Source: a bacterium
Lineage (GTDB): Bacteria; Verrucomicrobiota; Verrucomicrobiia; Opitutales; Opitutaceae
Assembly (NCBI GenBank): GCA_010027235.1
Contig: RGVP01000004.1
Coordinates: forward strand, 1-47,281
Direction: 5' to 3'
Length of the DNA: 47,281 bases
Under the pieces are notes generated by a model. That model saw only the letters and a list, made by a program, of their open reading frames with translations. It was not told the origin of the DNA and did not search any database. The stretch's first letter is position 1, and the number at the start of each line of letters is the position of its first letter. Of the stretch, positions 17,487 to 25,524 are shown one piece after another. The position numbers and the translations under genes are program-made.

Positions 17487-18270
17487 AGGCCTCGAGCGCC
17501 TCGCGGGTCACCGCGTGTCGGGCGGCGCAGCGGGGGCACTGGATGGTGATCACGGCTGACTCCCCGAAAAGCCCTTCGGCATCTTGGCGCATAACTGGGG
17601 CCAGCACCTCGAGCATGCGGTCGTGGGTGCAGCCGCAGTGCCAGCGGCAGACGCGGGACTCGAGTGGCGCGGTCGATTCAATTTTTTCAAGTTTACGCAC
17701 GGCGTCGGCGTCGAGCGCGGCTAGCCAGGCGGTGTCACAATCGGGGTGTTCGCTTACGAGGGCGAAATCCTCGTCGCCGAGGTCGAAGAACCGCACCGGG
17801 CGCTGTTCGCTACGGGCGTAAAACATCTCCATGCCCGCGACCGGATCTGCCTCGGTGAAGGCGACTACGCTGCGGCGCTTCGGCTCACGGCCGCGGACGA
17901 TGTCGGCGTAGAAGAGGTTTTCGGGCAGCTCCTTCACGTTCTCGTCGAAGATGCGGCCAACCACGGCGCCGAGGGTATTATCGCCGGCGAGGAACAGGTT
18001 CACGCGGGGTGCCTGCAGATTGATGGTCCAAGCGGTCAATTCATTGCGCGGACGGGAGGCGCAGTGTAGGGCGAAAGCCGCGAGGGCACGTTTAAACAGG
18101 GTGGCATGGACCTCGGACGGTTTCACGCCGTTGGCGCCGAGGTGGAGGTAATAGTCCACGTAAAGTTCAGAGAGGTTGGCGCGCGCCACCAGGGCGTTGC
18201 GTCCGCGCACGAAAAAGGTGCGCACCTCGAGGCCGGGTTCGGCTGGGTTGGCAGGGGTGGAGTCGGACAT
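17467..18270 (-). CDS. hslO: Redox-regulated chaperone Hsp33
   Basis: A cytoplasmic holdase activated by oxidation and unfolding. The C-terminal zinc switch is present as CRWHCGCTHDRM (CxC) and QCPRCAARH (CxxC), about 30 residues apart. The N-terminal domain runs from VRTFFVRGRNALVARANLSE. The ATG giving MSDSTPANPAEP was chosen; two codons earlier is a GTG. It has 267 residues, somewhat short of E. coli's 292. It heads a minus-strand run with pnuC, the NadR-type kinase and tcdA, and it is divergent from an Hsp20-like gene, so two proteostasis genes flank one 450-bp region. Confidence 0.9.
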   Translation of the reverse strand: MSDSTPANPAEPGLEVRTFFVRGRNALVARANLSELYVDYYLHLGANGVKPSEVHATLFKRALAAFALHCASRPRNELTAWTINLQAPRVNLFLAGDNTLGAVVGRIFDENVKELPENLFYADIVRGREPKRRSVVAFTEADPVAGMEMFYARSEQRPVRFFDLGDEDFALVSEHPDCDTAWLAALDADAVRKLEKIESTAPLESRVCRWHCGCTHDRMLEVLAPVMRQDAEGLFGESAVITIQCPRCAARHAVTREALEAYVAAHP

Positions 18271-18406
18271 GAACACACACCGAGCAACACTCGGGCTCGC
18301 TTGTCCAACGCGGAAAAACCTGCTTGCGAGGGTGTAGCCTGGTCGTGCCGGCGACGGCAGGGTGTCGGGTGCCGCGAAATCTTAACCTTAAAAATCGTAT
18401 GGGCAC

Positions 18407-18424
18407 TTGGCACACCCCTTGCAT
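18407..18424 (+). promoter_or_regulatory. Sigma-54 (RpoN) type promoter
   Basis: TTGGCACACCCCTTGCAT matches the -24/-12 consensus TTGGCAC-N5-TTGCA/T, with GG and GC separated by exactly 10 bases. Transcription would begin near 18433 and read toward the Hsp20-like gene through a hairpin-rich leader. No enhancer-binding activator gene was found in the window. Confidence 0.7.
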
Positions 18425-18488
18425 AGTGTATCTTGACTAAGTTGCTTTGATGAAACCTTCCGCCAACGCCATTTTCCGCTGCTTCGGT

Positions 18489-18660
18489 GCTTCGTCTGCG
18501 AAGACCGCGGGTTGCCAGGCTGCGGTCCGGGGGTGTCGACAGAGTTGGCATCAATGCCAACCGCCCTCCCCGAGACGGTCTGTCTGAGCGGAGTGCGAAT
18601 CCCTGAGCGGTTCGCCCCTTCCACCGAACGACGACTTTCCGGATCTGGGGCTTCCGCCCC
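18489..18660 (+). ncRNA. Hairpin-rich leader or candidate small RNA
   Basis: The 450 bp between hslO and the Hsp20-like gene contain no clear gene, but successive short inverted repeats: CTTCG/CGAAG (18490-18503), GACCGC/GCGGTC (18503-18527), GTTGGCAT/ATGCCAAC (18544-18561), GTTCG/CGAAC (18610-18629) and GGGGC/GCCCC (18647-18660). They lie downstream of the sigma-54-type promoter and upstream of the Hsp20 start. A 45-codon ORF with Cys, Ser and Arg (18450-18587) also fits, but it lacks a ribosome binding site. It matches no RNA family I know; a repeated genomic element is an alternative. Confidence 0.35.
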
Positions 18661-18722
18661 GCGACGCCCCTGTGTTTCTACCCGAACTTTCATCCCGTTT
18701 TTCCTCTTTTCGTTTTCCCGAC

Positions 18723-19106
18723 ATGAATACCATCCTCCCGCCCCAGCTGAATCGCAGTCGTCGTTCGGGCCATGCCGTCACCGCCTTCGTGGGCGAGACA
18801 CGTAGCCCTCACTACGACTGTCAGCAACACGCGGAGCGCATCGAGGTAACAGTTTTTTTGCCCGGGGTTGAGGCCCCCGGCGTCGAGATCGTGGTGCAGG
18901 GGCCGGACCTTGTGGTCATTGCCCGCAAGAGTCATGTGGTGCGGGTGAACTTTGCCTCCGCCCACCTCGAACATGCCCAGCTCGACTATGAGTTGCGCCT
19001 GCGGTTGGGGCGTGACCTAGATTATGGGGCACTGACGGCGGAGCTGGGGGATGGGATGTTGAGCCTCAACATCCCCAAGCGCATGCTCCTGCCGGTGGCG
19101 GCTTGA
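18723..19106 (+). CDS. Hsp20/alpha-crystallin-like small heat shock protein
   Basis: A 127-residue protein with the alpha-crystallin beta-sandwich: IEVTVFLPGVEAPGVEI near 40-56, DLVVIARKS, and the C-terminal signature LTAELGDGMLSLNIPKR matching A-x-x-x-n-G-v-L plus IPK. The N-terminal arm is short (about 35 residues), and the C-terminal IxI-type anchor is only a short LLPVAA. The ATG at MNTILPPQLNRSRR was preferred over one 51 bp upstream because that extension is low-complexity. Expression probably depends on the sigma-54-type promoter about 300 bp upstream. Confidence 0.8.
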   Translation: MNTILPPQLNRSRRSGHAVTAFVGETRSPHYDCQQHAERIEVTVFLPGVEAPGVEIVVQGPDLVVIARKSHVVRVNFASAHLEHAQLDYELRLRLGRDLDYGALTAELGDGMLSLNIPKRMLLPVAA

Positions 19107-19117
19107 TCCGCTAGGCG

Positions 19118-19149
19118 GGGGGCGTCAGGCGTGAGAGCCGCACGCCCCC
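19118..19149. terminator. Hairpin between converging genes
   Basis: Perfect 8-bp arms GGGGGCGT/ACGCCCCC with a 16-nt loop lie between the Hsp20-like gene and the converging response regulator. No T-run follows on either strand, so termination is inferred from position only. Confidence 0.4.
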
Positions 19150-19160
19150 AAGCCTTTGCT

Positions 19161-19844
19161 TCAAAGCGCCATACGGTGGTAGATGCACCAGCGGGTGAGG
19201 CCGACGACATCGCGCACGCCGAGTTTGGCGTAGATGTTGGCGCGGTGTTTTTCCACCGTGCGGGTGCTCAGGCCCAATTTGCCGGCGACTTCCTTCGAGG
19301 ACATCGCCGCAGCGACCATGGTGGCGATCTCGCGTTCGCGCACGGTTAGTTTCTCAGGCTTGATATTCTCGGTGTTGCCGGGGAGGCTGATGATTGGCTC
19401 TAGCGGGAGGCGCGCGATGCCTGCGATGCTGTTGTAGCTGATGCCACCGGCGAGCACGCTCCGGATGCTTTTGGAGAGCTCGGAAGATGATGAGGTTTTA
19501 TCGGCAAAACCTTGCACGCCGAGTTTGAGTAGCTCGCGCGGTAAATCACTGTGCGAATGTGCGGTTATCATCATCACGACGATATCTGGCAGCTCAGGCC
19601 TGATCGTTTTAACTACGTCTACTCCTTGTTGATCGGGCAGGACCAAATCGAGCAGCAGCACATCAGGTCGTTCGCGACGGCAGATTTCGATACCCTCGGT
19701 TCCGGTCGAGCATTCTGCTATCAGCTTTGCATTATCTACTTTTTTTAACACCTGACGAACAAAATGCCGATAAACGGGATCGTCCTCGATCAGGACCACA
19801 CGAAGCGTGGGCGAATCAACGGTGGGGGTATTCGTTAAGGACAT
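19161..19844 (-). CDS. NarL/FixJ-family response regulator with LuxR HTH
   Basis: A 227-residue two-component regulator. The receiver domain spans about 10-130, with the acidic pocket in VVLIEDDPVYRHF, the phosphoacceptor aspartate in PDVLLLDLVLPDQQG, and the TAHS and FADKTSS positions of the threonine and lysine. The LuxR-type helix-turn-helix follows (LTVREREIATMVAAAMSSKE, KLGLSTRTVEKHRANIYAKL). The ATG giving MSLTNTPTVDSP is the sensible start; a frame extending 78 bp upstream adds unconvincing sequence. No cognate histidine kinase is adjacent, so its signal is unknown. Confidence 0.93.
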   Translation of the reverse strand: MSLTNTPTVDSPTLRVVLIEDDPVYRHFVRQVLKKVDNAKLIAECSTGTEGIEICRRERPDVLLLDLVLPDQQGVDVVKTIRPELPDIVVMMITAHSHSDLPRELLKLGVQGFADKTSSSSELSKSIRSVLAGGISYNSIAGIARLPLEPIISLPGNTENIKPEKLTVREREIATMVAAAMSSKEVAGKLGLSTRTVEKHRANIYAKLGVRDVVGLTRWCIYHRMAL

Positions 19845-19945
19845 TTTTTTAATTGGTTTAGAAAAACTAAGCCAAGGAGGCTGAACTGACAGGTAGCAAG
19901 CCTTTGCTACGTAGGCGAACAATATATGTTAATTTACATTACCTT

Positions 19946-20839
19946 TCATTGTTCTGGAACCAACCAGTGCACTCCTCCGGTGGCACCGGGGCCTTGGGCA
20001 AGGGCAGGGGCAAGCCACTTGGCGAGGTTGTCGAGGGGGCGGGCGCTACCCCAAGGAGGGTTTATGACGAGTAAGCCGCAGCCCCAGAGTTTTAGTCCAG
20101 CGTCTTCTCCCCCGATCAGCAGTTCAACCGTGTAGCAGGGCGGCAAATCCCTGAAGGCAAGCAACTGGCGGTAAAAAACATCTACCCGAGCGCGGGCGGT
20201 GAGCGGATACCAAACTACGAAAGTGCCGCTTGGCAGGCGGGCGAGGCCGGCTTCGATGACACTCAAGATGGAATTCCACTCGTCGCCGCTTTCGAAAGGG
20301 GGATCGATCAACACTAGGGCGCGGCGTTCTGGCGGGGGCAGGGTTGCGCGGACGGCGGTGTAGCCATCTATCTTCTGCACGGATATGCGTCGCCGTCCGG
20401 TGAACTCACCAGCCAAGGCGGCGGCTTCGTCGGGCTGGCGTTCACAGAGAATCGCGCGATCTTGCGGACGCAGATGGGCCGCGGCGAGCCAGGGCGAGCC
20501 GGGATAAAAACGAGGCGGCTGGTCGCTGGAGCCGGCAAGCAGGTTGTCGCTCCGGGTGCTGCGATCAAAGGTCTGCACGGCCTCCAGATAGTCGGCTAAT
20601 TCAGGCGGCAGATCAGAGCGGCCGAGCAGGCGGCCTACGCCAAGGGGCCATTCGGGGGCGCGCGCGAGCTTGGTGCCGATAGAGGCTGCAGATAGATCGT
20701 AACCGCCGCGGCCGGCGTGGGTATCGAGGTAGAGCAGGCCCTTTTCCTTAGCCTGAAGCGCGCGGAGTAGGTGTAGTAGCACGGCGTGCTTGAGCACGTC
20801 CGCGAAGTTTCCGGCGTGGAACTGGTGGCGGTAGTTCAC
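19946..20839 (-). CDS. rlmJ: 23S rRNA adenine-2030 N6-methyltransferase
   Basis: It methylates A2030 of 23S rRNA with SAM. The family N-terminus VNYRHQFHAGNFADVLKHAV is present and begins at a GTG codon. No ATG lies between it and the preceding gene, so GTG is the likely start and gives 297 residues. Other features are LLYLDTHAGRGGYDL (SAM site) and ALVLIDPPFE (the DPPF catalytic motif). The start is 11 bp downstream of the YhcH-like gene, suggesting a shared transcript. Its end faces the response regulator, which starts upstream of it on the same strand side. Confidence 0.9.
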   Translation of the reverse strand: MNYRHQFHAGNFADVLKHAVLLHLLRALQAKEKGLLYLDTHAGRGGYDLSAASIGTKLARAPEWPLGVGRLLGRSDLPPELADYLEAVQTFDRSTRSDNLLAGSSDQPPRFYPGSPWLAAAHLRPQDRAILCERQPDEAAALAGEFTGRRRISVQKIDGYTAVRATLPPPERRALVLIDPPFESGDEWNSILSVIEAGLARLPSGTFVVWYPLTARARVDVFYRQLLAFRDLPPCYTVELLIGGEDAGLKLWGCGLLVINPPWGSARPLDNLAKWLAPALAQGPGATGGVHWLVPEQ

Positions 20840-20850
20840 GCAGGGGGGGC

Positions 20851-21357
20851 TCAGCCAACCGTGCTGGCAACGGGCACTTTGACCACGGTCTTGCGCACCA
20901 GAGCTGGCTCGCCGTCGGCCAGCGAGGGTTTGTGGCCGTCGGCAGGGAAAAATACCGCTACCTCTCCGGAGCCTATGCGTAGGGTGGAGCCGCCTTCGTG
21001 GCCGCAAAAAAACAACAGGTCGCGCGCTTCGCGCAGGTCCTCGGCCAGGACGAGGCGGCTGGTGTCGATTACGCCCATCAATTCGCGGCCTGACACCACG
21101 ACCTGCACGTCGATGTAGCGCTCGTGGGCTTCCCAGCGGCCTTCGCAGGCGGGCTTTGAAAGGTAGGTTTGTTCGAGGGCAAAGACGCCCGCGCCCAGTT
21201 CAATACGGACGGTGTCGCCCACAGGCACGGCTGCAATCCGGGAGGCCTCGGGCGAGCCGGGTTGCAGGCAGCGGGCGACGTAGTCGAGCGCGAGCGTGAA
21301 AGCGGGGGAGGGCGCGAGTTGTGCGCGCACGGTGGCAAAAGTTCCGAAGAGGGCCAT
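20851..21357 (-). CDS. YhcH/YjgK/YiaL-family protein
   Basis: A 168-residue cupin-like protein of the DUF386 family, related to the EbgC beta-galactosidase subunit and to sugar-acid metabolism proteins. The characteristic block is CEGRWEAHERYIDVQVVVSG near 80-100, followed by GEVAVFFPADGHKPSLADG with the metal-ligand histidine, and a final VRKTVVKVPV. The ATG at MALFGTFATVRAQL was selected. The biochemical substrate for the family is not settled; sialic acid or other sugar processing has been suggested for relatives. Confidence 0.88.
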   Translation of the reverse strand: MALFGTFATVRAQLAPSPAFTLALDYVARCLQPGSPEASRIAAVPVGDTVRIELGAGVFALEQTYLSKPACEGRWEAHERYIDVQVVVSGRELMGVIDTSRLVLAEDLREARDLLFFCGHEGGSTLRIGSGEVAVFFPADGHKPSLADGEPALVRKTVVKVPVASTVG

Positions 21358-21410
21358 GGTGCCAGAATCGTGTCTGCGCGGTGCCCTAGGCAAGACTGGA
21401 GCCGCCGTGG

Positions 21411-22163
21411 TTAGTCGAGAGGCCAAGCACTGTTTGGCGGACTGAAGAAATCGGCCGGTAGGTCCGGGTTGGCCTCGTAGTCCTTTATCTGGGTCTCGTG
21501 CAAAAGGCGGCCGTCGGCGAGGGTGCGAATGCGACGGGGTAAACGGACGCCGGCGATTTTTTTGAAATCCGAGTAATGCGTTTCTAGAACCACGGTTTTC
21601 CCTTCGCGCTGCTCCTCGCGATCACGTCGGACCAGCAGGTGCGACGCGCAGTCGATGTAGAGGGTCATGACGTCGGTAAAGTGCACCGTGGCGAGCAGCT
21701 TCAGGCAGGGGCGGCCCTCGACGAGGCATTCGCCGCCGTAGTCCAAGCTGATTTTTCGAGCCTTATAGTCAAAGAGTGGTTGGTCGAAATCAGCCTCCAG
21801 AATGAAATCACGTTCCTCTTGGCGGCCTAGGCGGCGGGGTGGCCTGGCTGGGTTGTCTATTTTCCACGGTGCGTGGACTCCGTCGTAGGCGCGGACCAGC
21901 GAAGTTTTTTCGCCTAGGGTTTCGATGCGCACGCCGCGGGGGCGCGCGGCGTAAAGGATGAACTCAACCTCGGTTTCGCCTACGCGCGTCACGCCTTGGG
22001 CGCGAAATGAGTTTAGCGCGGAGTGGGCTTGGGTGCCGCCGGTAGCTTCCACGCTCACCTGCGCGATATCGTCGGCCAGATCCGCCGCGAGACGCTGCGC
22101 GCCTGATATGGCGAGGGCTAAAGTTGCAATGCCGATGCGCGCCAGTCGCGAAAAACACTTCAT
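21411..22163 (-). CDS. LolA-like periplasmic protein
   Basis: A 250-residue exported protein with signal peptide MKCFSRLARIGIATLALAIS and likely cleavage after AQRLAA. The mature part is a run of beta strands resembling the LolA/LolB lipoprotein-sorting fold: RVGETEVEFILYAARPRGVR, PCLKLLATVHFTDVMTLYID and VLETHYSDFKKIAGVRLPRR. This last pattern (change along a path, then a corrected slope) is typical of outer membrane lipoprotein-sorting proteins of the DUF4292/LolA superfamily. It is not a canonical LolA. The ATG at 22163 gives a good signal peptide. Confidence 0.7.
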   Translation of the reverse strand: MKCFSRLARIGIATLALAISGAQRLAADLADDIAQVSVEATGGTQAHSALNSFRAQGVTRVGETEVEFILYAARPRGVRIETLGEKTSLVRAYDGVHAPWKIDNPARPPRRLGRQEERDFILEADFDQPLFDYKARKISLDYGGECLVEGRPCLKLLATVHFTDVMTLYIDCASHLLVRRDREEQREGKTVVLETHYSDFKKIAGVRLPRRIRTLADGRLLHETQIKDYEANPDLPADFFSPPNSAWPLD

Positions 22164-22321
22164 ACCTGCATGCCGTCCGCGACTGGGGGCGCGGGCAAGC
22201 CCCAAGGTAGTGTTGGCGAGGGCGGATATGCGTGGGAATGGGTGGCGCTAAAAGCAGTCGAGCGCGGCACTTGGTTTTACGCTGGCGCGAGCGGCGTCCG
22301 CGCTTTTGCCTCCTTCTCAAC

Positions 22322-22654
22322 ATGGCAATGGATTTTGGTTGGTGGCTCCGCGATCCCGAGGCGGGCAAGTTTCAAGTGTGGGTCGTTTTTCACGGCGGGG
22401 AGGTCACGTGGCGGCGCAAGCAGGGTCACCATGAGCCGTGGGAAACGCTCCAACCGGTTACGGAGGAGATGTGGGACCGGTTAATAGACGAGGCGGCTAA
22501 GCGAGTGCCTCGGCGGCTGATGTCGCCCAAGCAATTTGACGAGCTTAAGCGGGTGCGGGCGGCCGCCGAGGATGCTGGCACCCCTAAGCCCCTCAAACGT
22601 GGGGCGCATTTGAAGCGTGCCCGCGATATCCCTCCGCCTGCTGCGGAGGCGTGA
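22322..22654 (+). CDS. Small protein of unknown function
   Basis: A 110-residue cytoplasmic protein that I do not recognise. It begins MAMDFGWWLRDPEAGKFQVW with a short beta-rich N-terminus (VVFHGGEVTWRRKQGHH), then a helical middle (TEEMWDRLIDEAAKRVPRR, PKQFDELKRVRAAAED) and a basic tail with KRGAHLKRARD. The ATG at 22322 lies after an in-frame upstream region with little coding character. It converges with the SulP gene, 12 bp apart. Coding is supported by codon bias; the strong positive charge of the tail might suit nucleic-acid contact, but that is only a guess. Confidence 0.6.
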   Translation: MAMDFGWWLRDPEAGKFQVWVVFHGGEVTWRRKQGHHEPWETLQPVTEEMWDRLIDEAAKRVPRRLMSPKQFDELKRVRAAAEDAGTPKPLKRGAHLKRARDIPPPAAEA

Positions 22655-22666
22655 GCCGGTGTGGGC

Positions 22667-24898
22667 TCACAACATTTGGCTTAGCTCTTGATTCGCGGTG
22701 CGCAGGCGAGCGGCGAGGGTATTGATCACAAATCGATGGAGCTGTGCGGCGAGATCCGGGCGGTGCAGCTCGAGCGATTTCAATTGTTCTAAATCGAGGC
22801 GGGCGGCGCATGTCGGCATATCTGCGACCACGTCAGCACTGCGAGGCGCGTGGCTGTAGAAGCCCATTTCACCTACTATGGTTCCGGGGCCGTAGCTGCG
22901 CAGGCGCTTCGTGTAGTCTGACCCCGCTTGCTGGAGATTTACGCTTACTTGGCCTGAGAGTAGCAGGTATAGGGCGTTGGAGGGTTCGTTGCGTTTAAAA
23001 AGGGGGCGGCCAGCTGGCAACTCCAGCAGGTCGAAGTGGCGGGAGAGCGCCTCCGCGTCAACGGGGTCGTCGAGGCCGAGTGCCTCGCTGAGGGTCATCT
23101 CGCGCTGGGAGCCCGTGAGTAATTGGGATTCGGTCCACTCGAGGCCGCGGTCAAGATCGGCGAACAAGCGGGCTGGGGTCTTTTCTAGGGAGAGACCGCA
23201 GGCGGAGAAGCGGGCGCGGAGTTTTTCGTCGATTCCGGTGAAAACTAGCTGGGTGTTTCGTTCTCCGGCTAGGCGGAGAAGTTTCCGTAAAACGACGACG
23301 GATGAAGCATCAATCGTATATACCATCCAAAAGTCGATCAACAGGGCTTCACCCTGGCCGAGCACGGCGCGAATCTCTTCCAGTAGACTACTGGCGGTGC
23401 CAAAGAAAATGTGGCCTTGCAAAACGAAGCCGTGCAGACGCGTGCCGTGCTCGGTCAACCAAGCGAGTTCGGCGGCAGTGCGCTCGACATTGGAGCGGCG
23501 GGTGCCTGCGGTGAATCGTTGTTTGACCACGGACTGGCGGCTGAAAGTAACGACAAAGTTCAGACTAGCGATAACCACTCCCATGATTACGCCCGTCACG
23601 ATGCCGAAGGTGCCCACGATTAAAAGGATGGCCACGACTGTGAGGTAATCCGAAACGGGCAATTCGCGGCGTGCATCCCAAAGCCAGTTCACGAGCAACG
23701 AAATGCCCAGGTAGAGCACTAGCCCGGTGAGGACGGGGCGGGGCAGCAGCGAGACCGCACCCGGGGTGAAGACGGCGGCGCCGAGCACGAGCGTAGCGCA
23801 AATGCGCGCCGCCCAGGGCGAGTTGGCGCCAGCGCGGTAGTTGAGTAGCGAGCGGTTGAATGAGTTGACCGACACGAGGCCGCCAGCGAGGCCGCCGAGG
23901 ATGTTGGCCACGCCGAGGGCCTTTAGTTCGCGATCGAAGTCCGCCTCTCGACCAGTGGCGAGGTCGAGGCTCGTGGCGTTGAGTAGAATCGTGACCAGCA
24001 CGACCAGGGTCATGGCCGCGAAGTCCTTACTATGGGTGAGCAGCAGATCCCAGCGAACCTCGCCGAGCGGTTGGCTAAAAGGTGTTTGCCAGTCGCCAGT
24101 GTTGAGCGGTGGCAGAAGCAGGCCGGCGGTCCGGGCTTCGCCCAGCGACCAACCGGTGGCGAGCAGCACGGCGTGGAAAACGAGCACGCTGGCTGCCAGC
24201 ACAGCCGGGATGACGAGAAAATGTTTCGAGGCGCGGGTAGCTGCGAGCAGGGCGAGTCCAGTGCCTAGGGTGAATACCCAGCCCAAGGTAGGCACGACTT
24301 CAAGATCTGCAGCGGTGGTGTGGTTAAAGTTTTTCCCGACTAGCATTTTCCAGGCACCCGCGATCAGCAGGTAACCGGTGCCGGCCAAGAATCCGCCCAC
24401 CACGGGGTGAGGAATGTAGCGCACGTAGCGTCCCCAGCGGAATCGGCCAAAGAGATAAATCAGAACGCCGCAGAGCATCGCCGAGCCAAAGAGAAATATG
24501 AATATCGTCGGTAGCAGACCGGCTTGATGCGTGGCGGGGCCCTGCAGGATATCCTTGGCGATCGCGGCAGCAGAGATCGCCAAGATCGCGGACGGATTTG
24601 AATCCGGACCTCCGATCGCAAAACGGAAAGAGCTAAGGAATGAAAGGGTCAGGAGCGTCGCGCAGCTGCCGATGATGGCGGTCCAGACGCCAAGGTTTAC
24701 GGAGGAAGCCAGGGAACCGCCAAAGATCAGGGTGGCGAATGAGCTCGCGTAGGCCAGCGTGACTAACGCGCAAAGGGTCCCGGCTACGATATTCGGTCCC
24801 AACGGCGTTTTTTGCGGCAAGGGCAAAGGCGAACGCGATGAAAACGGAGGAGCGGAGCTGAATGGAGTGGAGGAGGCTTGGGCGGGTTCCTGAGACAC
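22667..24898 (-). CDS. SulP anion transporter with STAS and cyclic-nucleotide-binding domains
   Basis: A 743-residue fusion. About 10-12 membrane helices (roughly 30-430) include GPDSNPSAILAISAAAIAKD and GREADFDRELKALGVANILG, typical of SulP carriers of sulfate, bicarbonate or other anions. A STAS domain follows (about 450-560; WMVYTIDASSVVVLRKLL). A Crp-type cNMP-binding fold then runs from about 610 to 720 (LPAGRPLFKRNEPSNALYLL, GPGTIVGEMGFYSHAPRSAD). Such a fusion implies transport control by a ligand or by STAS partners. The cNMP pocket has GEMGFY where Crp-type sensors have GE(L)x-x-x-x-x-xR-(S/T)A; the R and SA are present, so binding is possible. Confidence 0.9.
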   Translation of the reverse strand: MSQEPAQASSTPFSSAPPFSSRSPLPLPQKTPLGPNIVAGTLCALVTLAYASSFATLIFGGSLASSVNLGVWTAIIGSCATLLTLSFLSSFRFAIGGPDSNPSAILAISAAAIAKDILQGPATHQAGLLPTIFIFLFGSAMLCGVLIYLFGRFRWGRYVRYIPHPVVGGFLAGTGYLLIAGAWKMLVGKNFNHTTAADLEVVPTLGWVFTLGTGLALLAATRASKHFLVIPAVLAASVLVFHAVLLATGWSLGEARTAGLLLPPLNTGDWQTPFSQPLGEVRWDLLLTHSKDFAAMTLVVLVTILLNATSLDLATGREADFDRELKALGVANILGGLAGGLVSVNSFNRSLLNYRAGANSPWAARICATLVLGAAVFTPGAVSLLPRPVLTGLVLYLGISLLVNWLWDARRELPVSDYLTVVAILLIVGTFGIVTGVIMGVVIASLNFVVTFSRQSVVKQRFTAGTRRSNVERTAAELAWLTEHGTRLHGFVLQGHIFFGTASSLLEEIRAVLGQGEALLIDFWMVYTIDASSVVVLRKLLRLAGERNTQLVFTGIDEKLRARFSACGLSLEKTPARLFADLDRGLEWTESQLLTGSQREMTLSEALGLDDPVDAEALSRHFDLLELPAGRPLFKRNEPSNALYLLLSGQVSVNLQQAGSDYTKRLRSYGPGTIVGEMGFYSHAPRSADVVADMPTCAARLDLEQLKSLELHRPDLAAQLHRFVINTLAARLRTANQELSQML

Positions 24899-25058
24899 GT
24901 GGACTTGAGCTAGATGGGATGGGTGTAGTTGTTTTTTTTTTTACCGCCAGTGGAATGGTGAGGCGGATTCGGGAAAAGGTCTTCTATTAGCCAAGTTACC
25001 TCGCATGAACGCGGCTCGCATTTTGCGAAGAATTGGCCTCGGCTTTCGTCGATTTTGC

Positions 25059-25403
25059 ATGACCTCATCTCCCCGTGCCTCCCCGCCTGTCGTTCCGGTT
25101 CCGGTCATGCCTCCGGGCAATCTTCAAGCGGAGCAGGAACTCGCTTGGGTCGGTGATGCGGTGTTGGCCTTGTGGGCGCGCGAGCGGGTATTGCGTGAGA
25201 CTGGTGGGATCAATACCGAGGCGTTTTTGCGTCTAACCGCCAATGAGCATCTCGCGGGCATAGCGCGGCCCACCCGCGTGGAAGCGGAGATCGGGGTGGT
25301 TTATCGCCAGCAGGGCCTCGCACTGGCTTTCGCTTATATCGAAGCTAGGTTGCTGCCGGTCTTTCTCCGGCAGGAAGCCAACCGGCGTCGTCAGCGACGC
25401 TGA
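25059..25403 (+). CDS. Mini-ribonuclease III-like protein
   Basis: A 114-residue protein that looks like a stand-alone RNase III catalytic domain without a dsRNA-binding domain. It has LAWVGDAVLALWARERVL near 28-45 and RVEAEIGVVYRQQG near 73-86. These align with the LAYxGDAVYE... and EAxIGxxY segments of Mini-III (MrnC), which matures 23S rRNA in Firmicutes. The canonical RNase III glutamate four residues before GD's aspartate is alanine here, as in Mini-III. A longer start 54 bp upstream exists, but the ATG at 25059 is closer to the domain. A Pro-rich segment precedes the domain. Confidence 0.65.
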   Translation: MTSSPRASPPVVPVPVMPPGNLQAEQELAWVGDAVLALWARERVLRETGGINTEAFLRLTANEHLAGIARPTRVEAEIGVVYRQQGLALAFAYIEARLLPVFLRQEANRRRQRR

Positions 25404-25412
25404 GGCATCATA

Positions 25413-25442
25413 AATACCTTAGTAGCTTTTTTGCTAGGTATT
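25413..25442 (+). other. Bulged hairpin after the RNase III-like gene
   Basis: AATACCTTAG pairs with CTAGGTATT with one bulge across an 11-nt loop that contains a T run. It may be a weak terminator before the recA promoter region, or an RNA processing site. No downstream T-run is present. Confidence 0.4.
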
Positions 25443-25524
25443 GTGCCCTGTTTTCGCTCTCCTGCCCGGTGAGGACGAGTGGGCTAAGTTTGTTTTTTGG
25501 CGATTTGCGCAGGATTTTGACTTG

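Noticed and set aside
18123..18693. Long open frames on the minus strand across the hsp20 leader
   Set aside because: They run through the hslO start and the hairpin region and give Arg/Pro/Ser-rich translations with no domain. The high GC content leaves shadow frames open.
19946..19966. TGTTCTGGAAC as another SOS box
   Set aside because: The spacing between the arms is 2, not 4, and it lies at the end of rlmJ, not before a gene start.
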